DNA of 5,628 bases, from NCBI GenBank assembly GCA_964423615.1, contig CAYRFQ010000197.1, positions 1 to 5,628 on the forward strand, read 5' to 3'. The notes beneath the pieces are model-generated. The model was not told where the DNA came from. It saw only the letters and a list, made by a program, of their open reading frames with translations, and did no database searches. This stretch comes from CAYRFQ01 sp964423615. GTDB taxonomy: Bacteria > Planctomycetota > Planctomycetia > Gemmatales > Gemmataceae. Shown piece after piece: positions 1-5,628 of this stretch (its first letter is position 1; each line of letters starts with the position of its first letter). The position numbers and the translations under genes are program-made.

Positions 1-117
1 CGTTTGTTCGATGAGTCCGGCCAAGAGATCCAACGGTTTCATGACAACGTTTCCGAAGCCACCGAGCAAGTCTTGGATTTGCTCGGCATCGATCGGCAAG
101 CATATGGCCTGGATTAA
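1..117 (+). CDS. C-terminal fragment of an unidentified protein, cut by the window edge
   Basis: An open frame enters from the left edge and ends at TAA (115-117), giving the last 38 residues of a protein. The tail is acidic and polar, contains FDESGQEIQRFHD, and ends in LLGIDRQAYGLD. I do not recognise the family. The amino acid mix looks like a real soluble protein rather than random translation, and the frame stops just before a clear drop to AT-rich non-coding sequence, which fits a gene end. The opposite strand is also open across the same interval, so strand assignment is not certain. It would converge on the large minus-strand replication gene. No signal peptide, membrane segment or catalytic motif can be judged from so short a piece. 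Confidence 0.45.
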   Translation, partial: RLFDESGQEIQRFHDNVSEATEQVLDLLGIDRQAYGLD

Positions 118-219
118 ACACTTCCAGGGTGGCCAAATAATTCGACCAAAATACCGAAAACCAATATGCGGAATGTAGGTCTTTTTTTCTTTTTTTATCG
201 CAAAATTTGGTGAATCCGC
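118..219. other. Convergent intergenic region with a pyrimidine run
   Basis: This is about 100 bases of AT-rich sequence between the ends of two converging genes. On the plus strand it contains seven T, one C and seven T (roughly 182-196). The T run could end a plus-strand transcript, but I find no convincing GC-rich stem just before it. No terminator for the minus-strand replication gene is visible either. Nothing else is seen here. Confidence 0.5.
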
Positions 220-3200
220 TTATCCGCCCCACGTCGCCAAGATTTCGCCTTCGGCGGCGATGGGAATCTTTTTGAGAAACGTTTCCATACCTTTGACCAT
301 ATACTTCTCGATGAAGGCCTTGACGGCTTCGGCGTCCCCTTCCTTGCATTCAAACAAAACCTCGTCGTGGACGACGCCCACGGGTTTCGCTGACCGGGGA
401 AGTTCATCGCGGTGGAGCCACATTAAGCCTAAGGCGGCTTTCAGTCCGTCGCTGGCCACACCTTGAACGGGCGAGTTCAACCTCTGGGTGTACTTGTTGT
501 CGCTCGGTTCGATGTCGCCTCGAATCCTGCCCGAGCGTGTTCGGACCATGGTGCCTGATTTCCCTTGACGTTTATGCCACTGGCGAAGCTTGGGGTACGC
601 TTTGAAGAATCGATTCCGGAGTGACTCGGCTTCTTCAAGAGACAATCTAAGTCCATAATTCGCCTTCGCGTTGACCCGGAAAGTCTTGGCCGACATCCCG
701 AACAGCAAGCCGAAGTTCAAAGCTTTGGCTTGCTGGCGTTCCGCCTTCGAGACGTCTTCGGGAGCCCTGCCAGTGACCAAACTGGCCGTTAATTTGTGGA
801 CATCATCTCCTCGCCGGAAGGCATCGATGAGCTTCGTTTCGCCTGCCAGTTCGGCCGCAACCCGAAGCTCGATTTGAGAATAGTCGCATCGGACCAACGC
901 CGATCCCTCTTGCGGGTGGAAACATTTCCGATACTCGGACCCACGTTTGATTTGCTGGATGTTCGGATTCCGACAGCTCGACCGGCCCGACCGGGCCCCC
1001 ACCTGGAACCAGTGGGGAAACAACCGACCATCGTGTTCAAGTTTGGTCCAAGCTTCCCCGTAACTACTGGCTGCTTTCGACAAACCGCGGTACTCACGGA
1101 ACAGGTCTGCGAATGGGTGATCGATCGTGGCCATGGTTTGGTCTTTGGTGTCTGGCAGCTCGAAACCCAGTAGTTGGAACACTCGTTTGACATCGTCGTG
1201 AGAGGACCACGACCATTGGGCCATGCCTTCGAATCTCTCCGGGTCGTGCGGGGCCAAGGCATCGAGTTGTTTGATGGTCTCATCGAGCTGGTGTTTCGTT
1301 TTCTCATGTAGCTCGAGCCAAGACTTCTCATCGAACGGAATGCCGCCCAGTTCCATCCAGGCGAAGAAAGGCACCGCGGCGTTCTCGATGGATGCCGCCT
1401 GGCCCTGACCAGTCTTCTCGATCTCCGCAGCGAGCGATTCGTAAAGCTTCCAGGTAGACACAACATCATTGGCCGCATACCTCAGCTGGTCGTCGGTCAA
1501 CTCACCCAACCAGTCGGACTTCTGTTGGCTCTTGTCGATCTCAACGCCGAGGTGCTTCTTGCATGCATCGAAGAGCGAAACGGTCCCTCTGCCTTGGTGA
1601 TCGACCAACAAACTCATCAGCATGGTGCAGCATGCTTTGCTAGGCCGACAACCTACGGACACAAGGAACATGAGGTCAAACTTGATGTTATGGCCCACCA
1701 GAGTTGTGCTACACAGTTTGGCCAAAAACGGGGCGACATCGACACGGAAGCAATCGACCACGAATGTTCCGATCTGCGGGTGATGAAGTTGAATCAGCCG
1801 GATGGTATCCTTGTTTGGGTCGAGCCCAGATGTCTCCAGATCGATACACACGATACCCTGTTTGGAGACCGCAGCGACCACCTCGGCCAAAGTCTCTCCA
1901 TCTGTCACCAATGTGAACTCTTGGGGCTCTGGGTAATTTGAGAGGTCTGTACTGCTCTCGGACGGGTCGTCTTTGGGGTGGGTTATGGGGTTATGGTCCC
2001 CGTCAGACCATAACCTTGAGGGGGTTTTCTGGGGGGTTATTTCGGTTTTTTGATTTTGGACTCGGGGACCATAACCCATAACCCATAACCCCTCTTCGGA
2101 GTGGTCTCGCTCGGATTTTTCCCGGTCGGGAACTCCATTCGGGGTTTGGGAGGTTATGGGGTTATGGTCCACGCTTTTATCATCTAGAGGTGGTTTCGGC
2201 GACGCATTTTCCGAGGTTATGGGGGTTATGGGGTTATGGGTTATGGTGCCCGAGAGGACAATATACTTTCCAGGTTTCCCGCCATCCGCCGAGGCTGGCT
2301 GTTCCTGCAATGCAATCAACCCAGCCTTGACCATTTTGTCCAGTTGGTCGTCTGAATGTGTCTTCTTTTTGTACTTTTTCTTGAACCGTTTGAAGAAGTT
2401 AGATGCCGAAAGCCTGCCCTTTGTGGCCACCTGTTCACGGATGAAATCGATTTCATCGATGTACTGTTTCTCTTCATCTGTGCTATCCATCCGTTGATAC
2501 AATCGATACATCTCATGTGTGAACCAGCGGGCAAGTTCCAAGCCTGCCTCCATGCTCTCCACTCCTATTTCGACACACCCCTGCTCCCCTACGTCCGCAG
2601 CCGTAGCGAGTTGGTGGACCAACGCCAATTCGACCGGGGTTTGCTCTAATTTCGACAAGGCCGCCCCAATGTGGTCTGGCGAATCAACCGCCTTTTCACT
2701 GTACTCGTTGTAAAAAGGCTCGTACCGGTCAAGAGCCTCGTTGGTCAAATCTATAACTACCGGTCGAGGACCGTAATAGTCTTCGCCTGGTTTGGGATCA
2801 TCATGAAAACCCAACGGTTGCAGACTATGTAGGTATTCGAGGATAGCTTCGTAACGAACCTTGGTCTTTTCGTAGCGAGCCTTACCTTCCGGGTCGGCAT
2901 TATCCCGCCTTAACTGTTTGGCCCGCGGCGGAGGATTCGCCACTAGAAACCGAGCGAGGAAACCACTATCCATGAACTCCTGAGACATAGCCCTGTAAAG
3001 TATACCGGGTTGTATGGCGCTCACCACCGAGCATGCGGCCATTGGAACATGGATATCACCCGACCGGCGATCCATCCGGAATTCTTCTCCGTTCCGGATA
3101 CTGAGCCAGTTGGATGTGTAGTCCCCCTTGCCGTGTCTCCGAAAAGACTCCAGCCAGGTTTTGAGTTCGTCACTGACCAGCATCATACCTTTCGGGTTGT

Positions 3201-4407
3201 CCTGTAGCTTTTCTGCAATCCGCTCAATTGTTGTGTCGTTCGTCAGGACACACCTCTCCGCCGGCTTCTCAGGTTTGGGCTCTGGGTCCTCATCGGGGTC
3301 CAAGGTTTTGCAATCTCGTTTCCATTTATCCAAGGTAACCTCATATTCGGCTTGTTCCGATTTGTTTTGTTGGTCCAGCCTTCTCTGTATTACGCTGATG
3401 TATTCACGTGCGAAACGCAACGCAGGCGTCTTACCCGCCCCAGATGGTGCAATCAGCATGGTCCACAGTATCCCAGGGACACGGAACGTTTCGTTCACCC
3501 GGGCCACTCGACTGACTCCAATAAGCCCAGCCAATGTCCCAAGAACAGGCAGGGCGATGTATGCGGGGTCAGCTCCCAAGTATGCGGCCGACTCGACGAC
3601 ATATTCACGAACACCACCCGGCAAGCAATGCAACGGGAAAGGTCGGTATCCTTCCAAAACTTCGGGGGAGCCCGCTGTTTCTCCACCAGCGGTCTCCGCC
3701 TCTCTTGACTTGGGGTAGAGTTCCGCAATGGTGTCCAGCATGGTTGCAGGGATTCGACCTTCCTCCTTCATGGAATGGAAGCCTGCCAGGTTTTGGCCCG
3801 CCTGGTACTTCTTTCGGCTCGCTGCGGTCTTCTTGATGTACTCGTTGACTTGCTCGTCGCCTGCGTGGCTGCACACCGCTCGGAGGAGTGTCTCGATGTG
3901 CTCGTCGGACCAACCGAGCCTTACCAGGCCGCCGATCGTGGGCATCGCCCATTTGGCGTCTCGTTGCCCCGGGTGCCTTGGCCATTGCTCGGCAAGGAGA
4001 ACCGCGATGCTCAGACGGCTGAAGGCTTCGGAGAGCTCACCCGCCGGGGTGATCAACTCAGGATCAAACTTGGACCACTCGATGTGTTCGTCAGTGCCCT
4101 CATGCCGCCCAGGTGGGAACACCGTGTAATGCTTTGAGCCGGTCCGCCACTCGAGAAGACAACTGTCCTTCCGGTTGTCCGAGCCGTTGGCGTCGAACAT
4201 GATTTTGATGGCGGGCCGAATGTGCCCTTCGCATCGATAGACCCAGTGAGAATTCGGTGCCCCTTTCCTACCGAAAACCATGCCGCACCTTGGCAGAAAC
4301 TTCGGAGCCAGTTTGATGGCCACCGGGGAGTCGAGATCGATGTCAACGAGGCCAGTGGACTCGTCCAGTCGGATGGCGATGTTGTCGCCCTCGGTAAACT
4401 CAGACAA
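220..4407 (-). CDS. Fused primase/polymerase - DUF3987 helicase - 3'-5' exonuclease - family A DNA polymerase, probably 5'-truncated by an IS
   Basis: This 1395-residue protein combines several replication activities. Residues 1-110 are an AEP (bifunctional primase/polymerase) domain: motif I LVDIDLD (20-26), motif II SHW (53-55), motif III LLEW (84-87) followed by FPPGRH. Residues about 125-235 look like the PriCT-type helical region. Residues about 250-640 are a DUF3987-type P-loop ATPase, with Walker A APSGAGKT (320-327), Walker B MMLVSDE (408-414) and an arginine in GFLARF (482-487). Residues 645-718 look like a lysine-rich winged helix. Residues 719-830 are a repeat-bearing linker. Residues 831-995 are a DnaQ-like exonuclease with DLE (856-858), GHNIKFD (905-911) and YxxxD (977-981), so proofreading should be active. 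Residues 1000-1395 are a family A polymerase: motif A DYSQIE (1175-1180), O-helix R1224/K1228/F1232/F1236, motif C HDE (1347-1349). There is no 5' nuclease domain. The TTG start at 4407 is only the most upstream usable start. The frame stays open to 4479, and a weak TAAGG lies upstream of the TTG. The likely role is replication of a plasmid or virus-like element. Confidence 0.9.
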   Translation of the reverse strand: MSEFTEGDNIAIRLDESTGLVDIDLDSPVAIKLAPKFLPRCGMVFGRKGAPNSHWVYRCEGHIRPAIKIMFDANGSDNRKDSCLLEWRTGSKHYTVFPPGRHEGTDEHIEWSKFDPELITPAGELSEAFSRLSIAVLLAEQWPRHPGQRDAKWAMPTIGGLVRLGWSDEHIETLLRAVCSHAGDEQVNEYIKKTAASRKKYQAGQNLAGFHSMKEEGRIPATMLDTIAELYPKSREAETAGGETAGSPEVLEGYRPFPLHCLPGGVREYVVESAAYLGADPAYIALPVLGTLAGLIGVSRVARVNETFRVPGILWTMLIAPSGAGKTPALRFAREYISVIQRRLDQQNKSEQAEYEVTLDKWKRDCKTLDPDEDPEPKPEKPAERCVLTNDTTIERIAEKLQDNPKGMMLVSDELKTWLESFRRHGKGDYTSNWLSIRNGEEFRMDRRSGDIHVPMAACSVVSAIQPGILYRAMSQEFMDSGFLARFLVANPPPRAKQLRRDNADPEGKARYEKTKVRYEAILEYLHSLQPLGFHDDPKPGEDYYGPRPVVIDLTNEALDRYEPFYNEYSEKAVDSPDHIGAALSKLEQTPVELALVHQLATAADVGEQGCVEIGVESMEAGLELARWFTHEMYRLYQRMDSTDEEKQYIDEIDFIREQVATKGRLSASNFFKRFKKKYKKKTHSDDQLDKMVKAGLIALQEQPASADGGKPGKYIVLSGTITHNPITPITSENASPKPPLDDKSVDHNPITSQTPNGVPDREKSERDHSEEGLWVMGYGPRVQNQKTEITPQKTPSRLWSDGDHNPITHPKDDPSESSTDLSNYPEPQEFTLVTDGETLAEVVAAVSKQGIVCIDLETSGLDPNKDTIRLIQLHHPQIGTFVVDCFRVDVAPFLAKLCSTTLVGHNIKFDLMFLVSVGCRPSKACCTMLMSLLVDHQGRGTVSLFDACKKHLGVEIDKSQQKSDWLGELTDDQLRYAANDVVSTWKLYESLAAEIEKTGQGQAASIENAAVPFFAWMELGGIPFDEKSWLELHEKTKHQLDETIKQLDALAPHDPERFEGMAQWSWSSHDDVKRVFQLLGFELPDTKDQTMATIDHPFADLFREYRGLSKAASSYGEAWTKLEHDGRLFPHWFQVGARSGRSSCRNPNIQQIKRGSEYRKCFHPQEGSALVRCDYSQIELRVAAELAGETKLIDAFRRGDDVHKLTASLVTGRAPEDVSKAERQQAKALNFGLLFGMSAKTFRVNAKANYGLRLSLEEAESLRNRFFKAYPKLRQWHKRQGKSGTMVRTRSGRIRGDIEPSDNKYTQRLNSPVQGVASDGLKAALGLMWLHRDELPRSAKPVGVVHDEVLFECKEGDAEAVKAFIEKYMVKGMETFLKKIPIAAEGEILATWGG
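1981..2092. repeat. Long inverted repeat within the octamer array
   Basis: The left arm at 1981-2001 (ending GGTTATGGTCCCC) is the reverse complement, with a single-base bulge, of part of the right arm at 2064-2092 (starting GGGGACCATAACC). The loop is about 62 bases and contains one further CCATAACC copy (2008-2015). As single-stranded DNA or as mRNA this could fold into a stem of roughly 20 bp. Cruciform-like or hairpin structures are common near replication origins, but the arms may simply reflect oppositely oriented repeat copies. Confidence 0.65.
1981..2246. repeat. Array of 12 GGTTATGG octamers in both orientations inside the replication gene
   Basis: The octamer GGTTATGG occurs on the plus strand starting at 1981, 1989, 2152, 2160, 2215, 2224, 2232 and 2239. 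Its reverse complement CCATAACC starts at 2008, 2069, 2076 and 2083. Adjacent copies are spaced 7, 8 or 9 bases apart, so the pattern is kept at DNA level and not as a protein repeat. A 19-base stretch, GGTTATGGGGTTATGGTCC, is identical at 1981-1999 and 2152-2170. In protein the array gives NPIT units (725-731, 749-752, 806-809) and, where inverted, LWVMGYG (774-780), all within the linker between the helicase part and the exonuclease. A candidate function is an origin or binding-site cluster for the protein that encodes it; simple repeat expansion in a tolerant linker is the alternative. Confidence 0.9.
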
Positions 4408-4444
4408 GAACTGGTTGGCCTTACCGTTGTCGTGGGCTCGACCC
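4408..4444 (-). pseudogene. Remnant of the 5' coding sequence of the replication gene, cut by the IS
   Basis: In the frame of the replication gene, translation continues upstream of the TTG and reads GRAHDNGKANQFL directly into SEFTEGDNIAIRL. This matches the way AEP primase/polymerase domains usually lead into their 'DNIGIRLG' strand (family knowledge from memory). Such domains normally carry some further 20-40 residues before this point, including a first strand and a conserved Lys-Pro region; these are absent. Further upstream the frame runs into the presumed IS terminus and then meets a TAA at 4480-4482 with no ATG, GTG or TTG on the way. I infer that the original start codon lies beyond the far end of the IS, outside this window. 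Confidence 0.55.
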
Positions 4445-4446
4445 CA

Positions 4447-4472
4447 GGGCGATTCAAAGATTGAGAATGCCC
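4447..4472. repeat. Imperfect palindrome at the left IS end
   Basis: GGGCGATTC (4447-4455) pairs with GAATGCCC (4465-4472) if one G is bulged, with a 9-base loop. It spans the transposase stop codon and the presumed IS terminus. On the transcribed strand it is not followed by a U run, so it does not look like an intrinsic terminator. It may be part of the transposase-binding terminal sequence. Confidence 0.35.
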
Positions 4473-4936
4473 ATTTTAGTTAAGAGTTCCACCACCTGAT
4501 AAGGATTCTCTCGCAGCGCTTGGGCAATGTTGGTGACACCCTGGTCGCGCAGCCAACCGATCGCTGCGTTTCGCAAAGCGGCCAATACTTCCGGGCTGTT
4601 GCCCGTGCGGACTCGGCTTGAATCCTCGCCCATGCTAACATCTCGAACGTAATGCAAGCGATTTTCAATCGACCAGTGAGCCCGCCAAACGGCCAACAAC
4701 GTCTTGGCGTCTGCCAACTCCGGGAGACAACTCGTTATCGCGTAGGCGACTTCATGAGTTGTTTTTTCACCAACTTGGACGATCCTTGTGATCTGACATA
4801 CTTGGCCGACTTCGGGCCAATCGAGGTAAGAGTTGAGAATAGTTGTACTTCGCAGGATTCGCTTTTCGATCCGCCCCCTGGACTTCTCCAACGTCTCGGC
4901 GCAGTCGAACTCTTCGCGACTGTGAGGGAACTGCTC
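4454..4936 (-). CDS. ISAs1-family transposase, C-terminal frame reached by +1 frame change
   Basis: Reading from GAG at 4936 in the frame one base downstream of the first part gives 160 residues that complete the transposase. It contains GRIEKR, the conserved WSIENRLHY with the third catalytic residue (E311 of the joined protein), and GEDSSRVRTGNSPE, typical of ISAs1-family C-termini. The end is LLTKMGILNL at TGA 4454-4456. I see no ribosome binding site or plausible start near the junction, so this part is expected only as an extension of the upstream frame. Conservation of all family motifs on both sides, with a single frame change and no other damage, favours regulated frameshifting or a very recent indel over old decay. 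Confidence 0.82.
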   Translation of the reverse strand, partial: EQFPHSREEFDCAETLEKSRGRIEKRILRSTTILNSYLDWPEVGQVCQITRIVQVGEKTTHEVAYAITSCLPELADAKTLLAVWRAHWSIENRLHYVRDVSMGEDSSRVRTGNSPEVLAALRNAAIGWLRDQGVTNIAQALRENPYQVVELLTKMGILNL

Positions 4937-5597
4937 AGGGGGAAAAAGGCGGCTCGAAAGCCGCCTGGATATCTTCGAGTAACTCCGGTTGGTTGCCTTT
5001 GACGGCCAGGAAGTAGTCGGCTTGGCAATCCAAAATGGTTTGGGCGACATCTTTGTGACAGAACATCGCATCGCCAGTGACGATGCGCCCTCCCAAGACC
5101 AAATCGTCCAGTAATTCCAACGCTTGTTTGTGTTCGTTGGTGTCTTGAGGGACAAGGCATTGGTGTAGCACACAACCAGTCGGTTCGTCGAGCAAGCTGA
5201 GCAAGTGGGTAGCCCTATCGATCCGGTCGCAGGCCCCCTTGAGAGTTTTGCCGTCAAGGGGTGTGACTCTCAGTTGATCGGGGGCGACATCCAAGACAGA
5301 ACTGACGAACTGACAGAGGACCTTGTCCAAGTCCGCAGTGTCGATGGCTAAGAAGAGATTGCGGTAGGTATTTTGGCACGGCGGTTTTCGCTTGAATCGG
5401 AGTTTGTGAAGTAGTTCGATGGGTTGGGCTTTGACCCACTCGGCGATGGCTTGGGGCCCACGAGCGCCACACAAGATGGCCGCACAGGAAGCGGCCAAAA
5501 GGGCTTGGAAGGGATGTCTTTGTCCTTTGGGATCTCGGGGGTCGTTCAGATTAGACAAATGATCCAAAAGGCTCCCGGCGGCGTAACCAGACATCAT
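4935..5597 (-). CDS. ISAs1-family transposase, N-terminal frame (220 residues)
   Basis: This is the first part of a DDE transposase. Residues about 10-95 match the N-terminal domain associated with ISAs1/H-repeat transposases, including DPRDPKGQRHP (19-29) and a CGARGPQAIAEW stretch. The catalytic domain begins at LDGKTLKG (114-121, first Asp D115), followed by GDAMF (175-179, second Asp D176) and YFLAVKGNQPELLEDI, a family hallmark. The frame ends at TGA (4935-4937), before the third catalytic residue, so the 220-residue product alone should not catalyse transposition. The start at 5597 is supported by AAGGGAG placed 5 bases upstream. The protein continues in the +1 frame at a T5C5 tract; the joined product is 380 residues, the usual size for the family. 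The short product might act as a regulator, which is inference. Confidence 0.88.
   Translation of the reverse strand: MMSGYAAGSLLDHLSNLNDPRDPKGQRHPFQALLAASCAAILCGARGPQAIAEWVKAQPIELLHKLRFKRKPPCQNTYRNLFLAIDTADLDKVLCQFVSSVLDVAPDQLRVTPLDGKTLKGACDRIDRATHLLSLLDEPTGCVLHQCLVPQDTNEHKQALELLDDLVLGGRIVTGDAMFCHKDVAQTILDCQADYFLAVKGNQPELLEDIQAAFEPPFSP
4938..4966 (-). promoter_or_regulatory. Hairpin plus T5C5: probable transcriptional slippage site of the transposase
   Basis: On the transcribed sense, AGGCGGCT (4966-4959), loop TTCG, and AGCCGCCT (4954-4947) form a perfect 8-bp GC-rich stem with a stable UUCG tetraloop. The last T of the stem opens a T5 run (4947-4943), followed by C5 (4942-4938) and then the TGA stop of the first frame. 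Removing one C joins the frames as ...FSPEQFP. I recall published work on a Roseiflexus IS in which a nascent-RNA hairpin next to T5C5 made RNA polymerase drop one C, needed for transposase synthesis; the match in motif, position and direction is close. The same structure also resembles an intrinsic terminator and could attenuate transcription. Ribosomal +1 slippage on CCC-UGA is an alternative mechanism. Confidence 0.75.
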
Positions 5598-5602
5598 CTC
5601 GA

Positions 5603-5609
5603 CTCCCTT
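5603..5609 (-). promoter_or_regulatory. Ribosome binding site of the transposase
   Basis: AAGGGAG ends 5 bases before the first of two tandem ATG codons (5597-5592), which fixes the start at the first ATG or, with 8-base spacing, the second. Too little upstream sequence is present to place a promoter. Confidence 0.7.
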
Positions 5610-5628
5610 CGAAACGGTCCAAGAAGAA

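Larger units (their letters stand above)
4445..5628 (-). mobile_element. ISAs1-family insertion sequence, 3' end complete, 5' end beyond the window
   Basis: The segment carries an ISAs1-type transposase whose stop codon (4454-4456) lies about ten bases from the proposed left boundary. I place the boundary at CAGGGCGATTCAAAG (from 4445) for two reasons: the replication-gene frame looks domain-like up to this point, and ISAs1-family ends often begin with CAGGG (recalled, not checked). The opposite terminal inverted repeat is not seen before the window ends, only 31 bases upstream of the transposase start, so the element extends past 5628. Target-site duplication therefore cannot be examined here. 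Confidence 0.7.

Noticed and set aside
180..200. Intrinsic terminator at the T7-C-T7 run
   Set aside because: No GC-rich stem precedes the run on the plus strand; the best pairing is only about four bases at GACC/GGTC. It remains a pyrimidine tract of unknown role.
789..1478. A 229-codon minus-strand frame overlapping the polymerase domain
   Set aside because: It is an out-of-frame shadow of the family A polymerase coding sequence, whose catalytic motifs fix the true frame.
1981..2246. CRISPR array or true telomere repeat
   Set aside because: Units are 7-9 bases, occur in both orientations, have no uniform spacers and are translated as part of a gene linker.
3128..3718. A 196-codon open frame on the plus strand
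   Set aside because: It lies antisense to the helicase domain of the replication gene, is rich in Ser, Arg and Pro with no recognisable motif, and is explained by codon bias of the real gene.
4938..4966. Simple intrinsic terminator inside the transposase gene
   Set aside because: The stem and U run do resemble one, but the U run is short and turns into C5 at exactly the point where the reading frame must change, so slippage explains more of the sequence.
4454..5597. Transposase as a plain decayed pseudogene
   Set aside because: There is only one frame change, it lies exactly on a hairpin-T5C5 signal, and all DDE and flanking family motifs are intact; a recent single-base indel cannot be excluded but is less attractive.

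Overview
The window reads as bacterial accessory DNA: two genes of mobile or extrachromosomal type and almost nothing else. There is no rRNA, tRNA, CRISPR array or housekeeping operon. Moderate GC, long proteins, an ISAs1-family insertion sequence and a primase-type replication protein would suit a planctomycete-like genome or one of its plasmids or prophages. That taxonomic guess rests on general impression only and is weak.

Layout from left to right. Positions 1-117 hold the last 38 codons of a plus-strand gene I cannot identify. Positions 118-219 are non-coding and include a long pyrimidine run. Positions 220-4407, on the minus strand, hold one very large gene whose product joins, in order, an archaeo-eukaryotic primase/polymerase (AEP) domain, a PriCT-like helical region, a DUF3987-type P-loop helicase/ATPase, a winged-helix-like segment, a low-complexity linker, a DnaQ-like 3'-5' exonuclease with all its acidic residues, and a family A (Pol I) DNA polymerase. 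Priming, unwinding, proofreading and synthesis are thus combined in one chain, which would make it a nearly self-contained replication protein. The DNA encoding the linker carries twelve copies of the octamer GGTTATGG in both orientations. This resembles an iteron-type origin inside a replication gene, as in lambda gene O.

Positions about 4445 to the right edge are the 3' part of an ISAs1-family insertion sequence, also on the minus strand. It appears to have inserted into the 5' end of the replication gene. The reading frame of that gene stays open and domain-like right up to the IS edge, there is no good start codon, and the first strand of the primase domain is missing.

The transposase is split into two frames at a T5C5 tract. 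Immediately upstream is a perfect 8-bp GC-rich hairpin with a UUCG loop. This matches the arrangement I recall from a Roseiflexus IS, where hairpin-driven transcriptional slippage removes one C to make full-length transposase. Losing one C here gives a continuous 380-residue ISAs1 transposase with an apparently complete DDE set, so the frame change is probably regulatory rather than a dead pseudogene.
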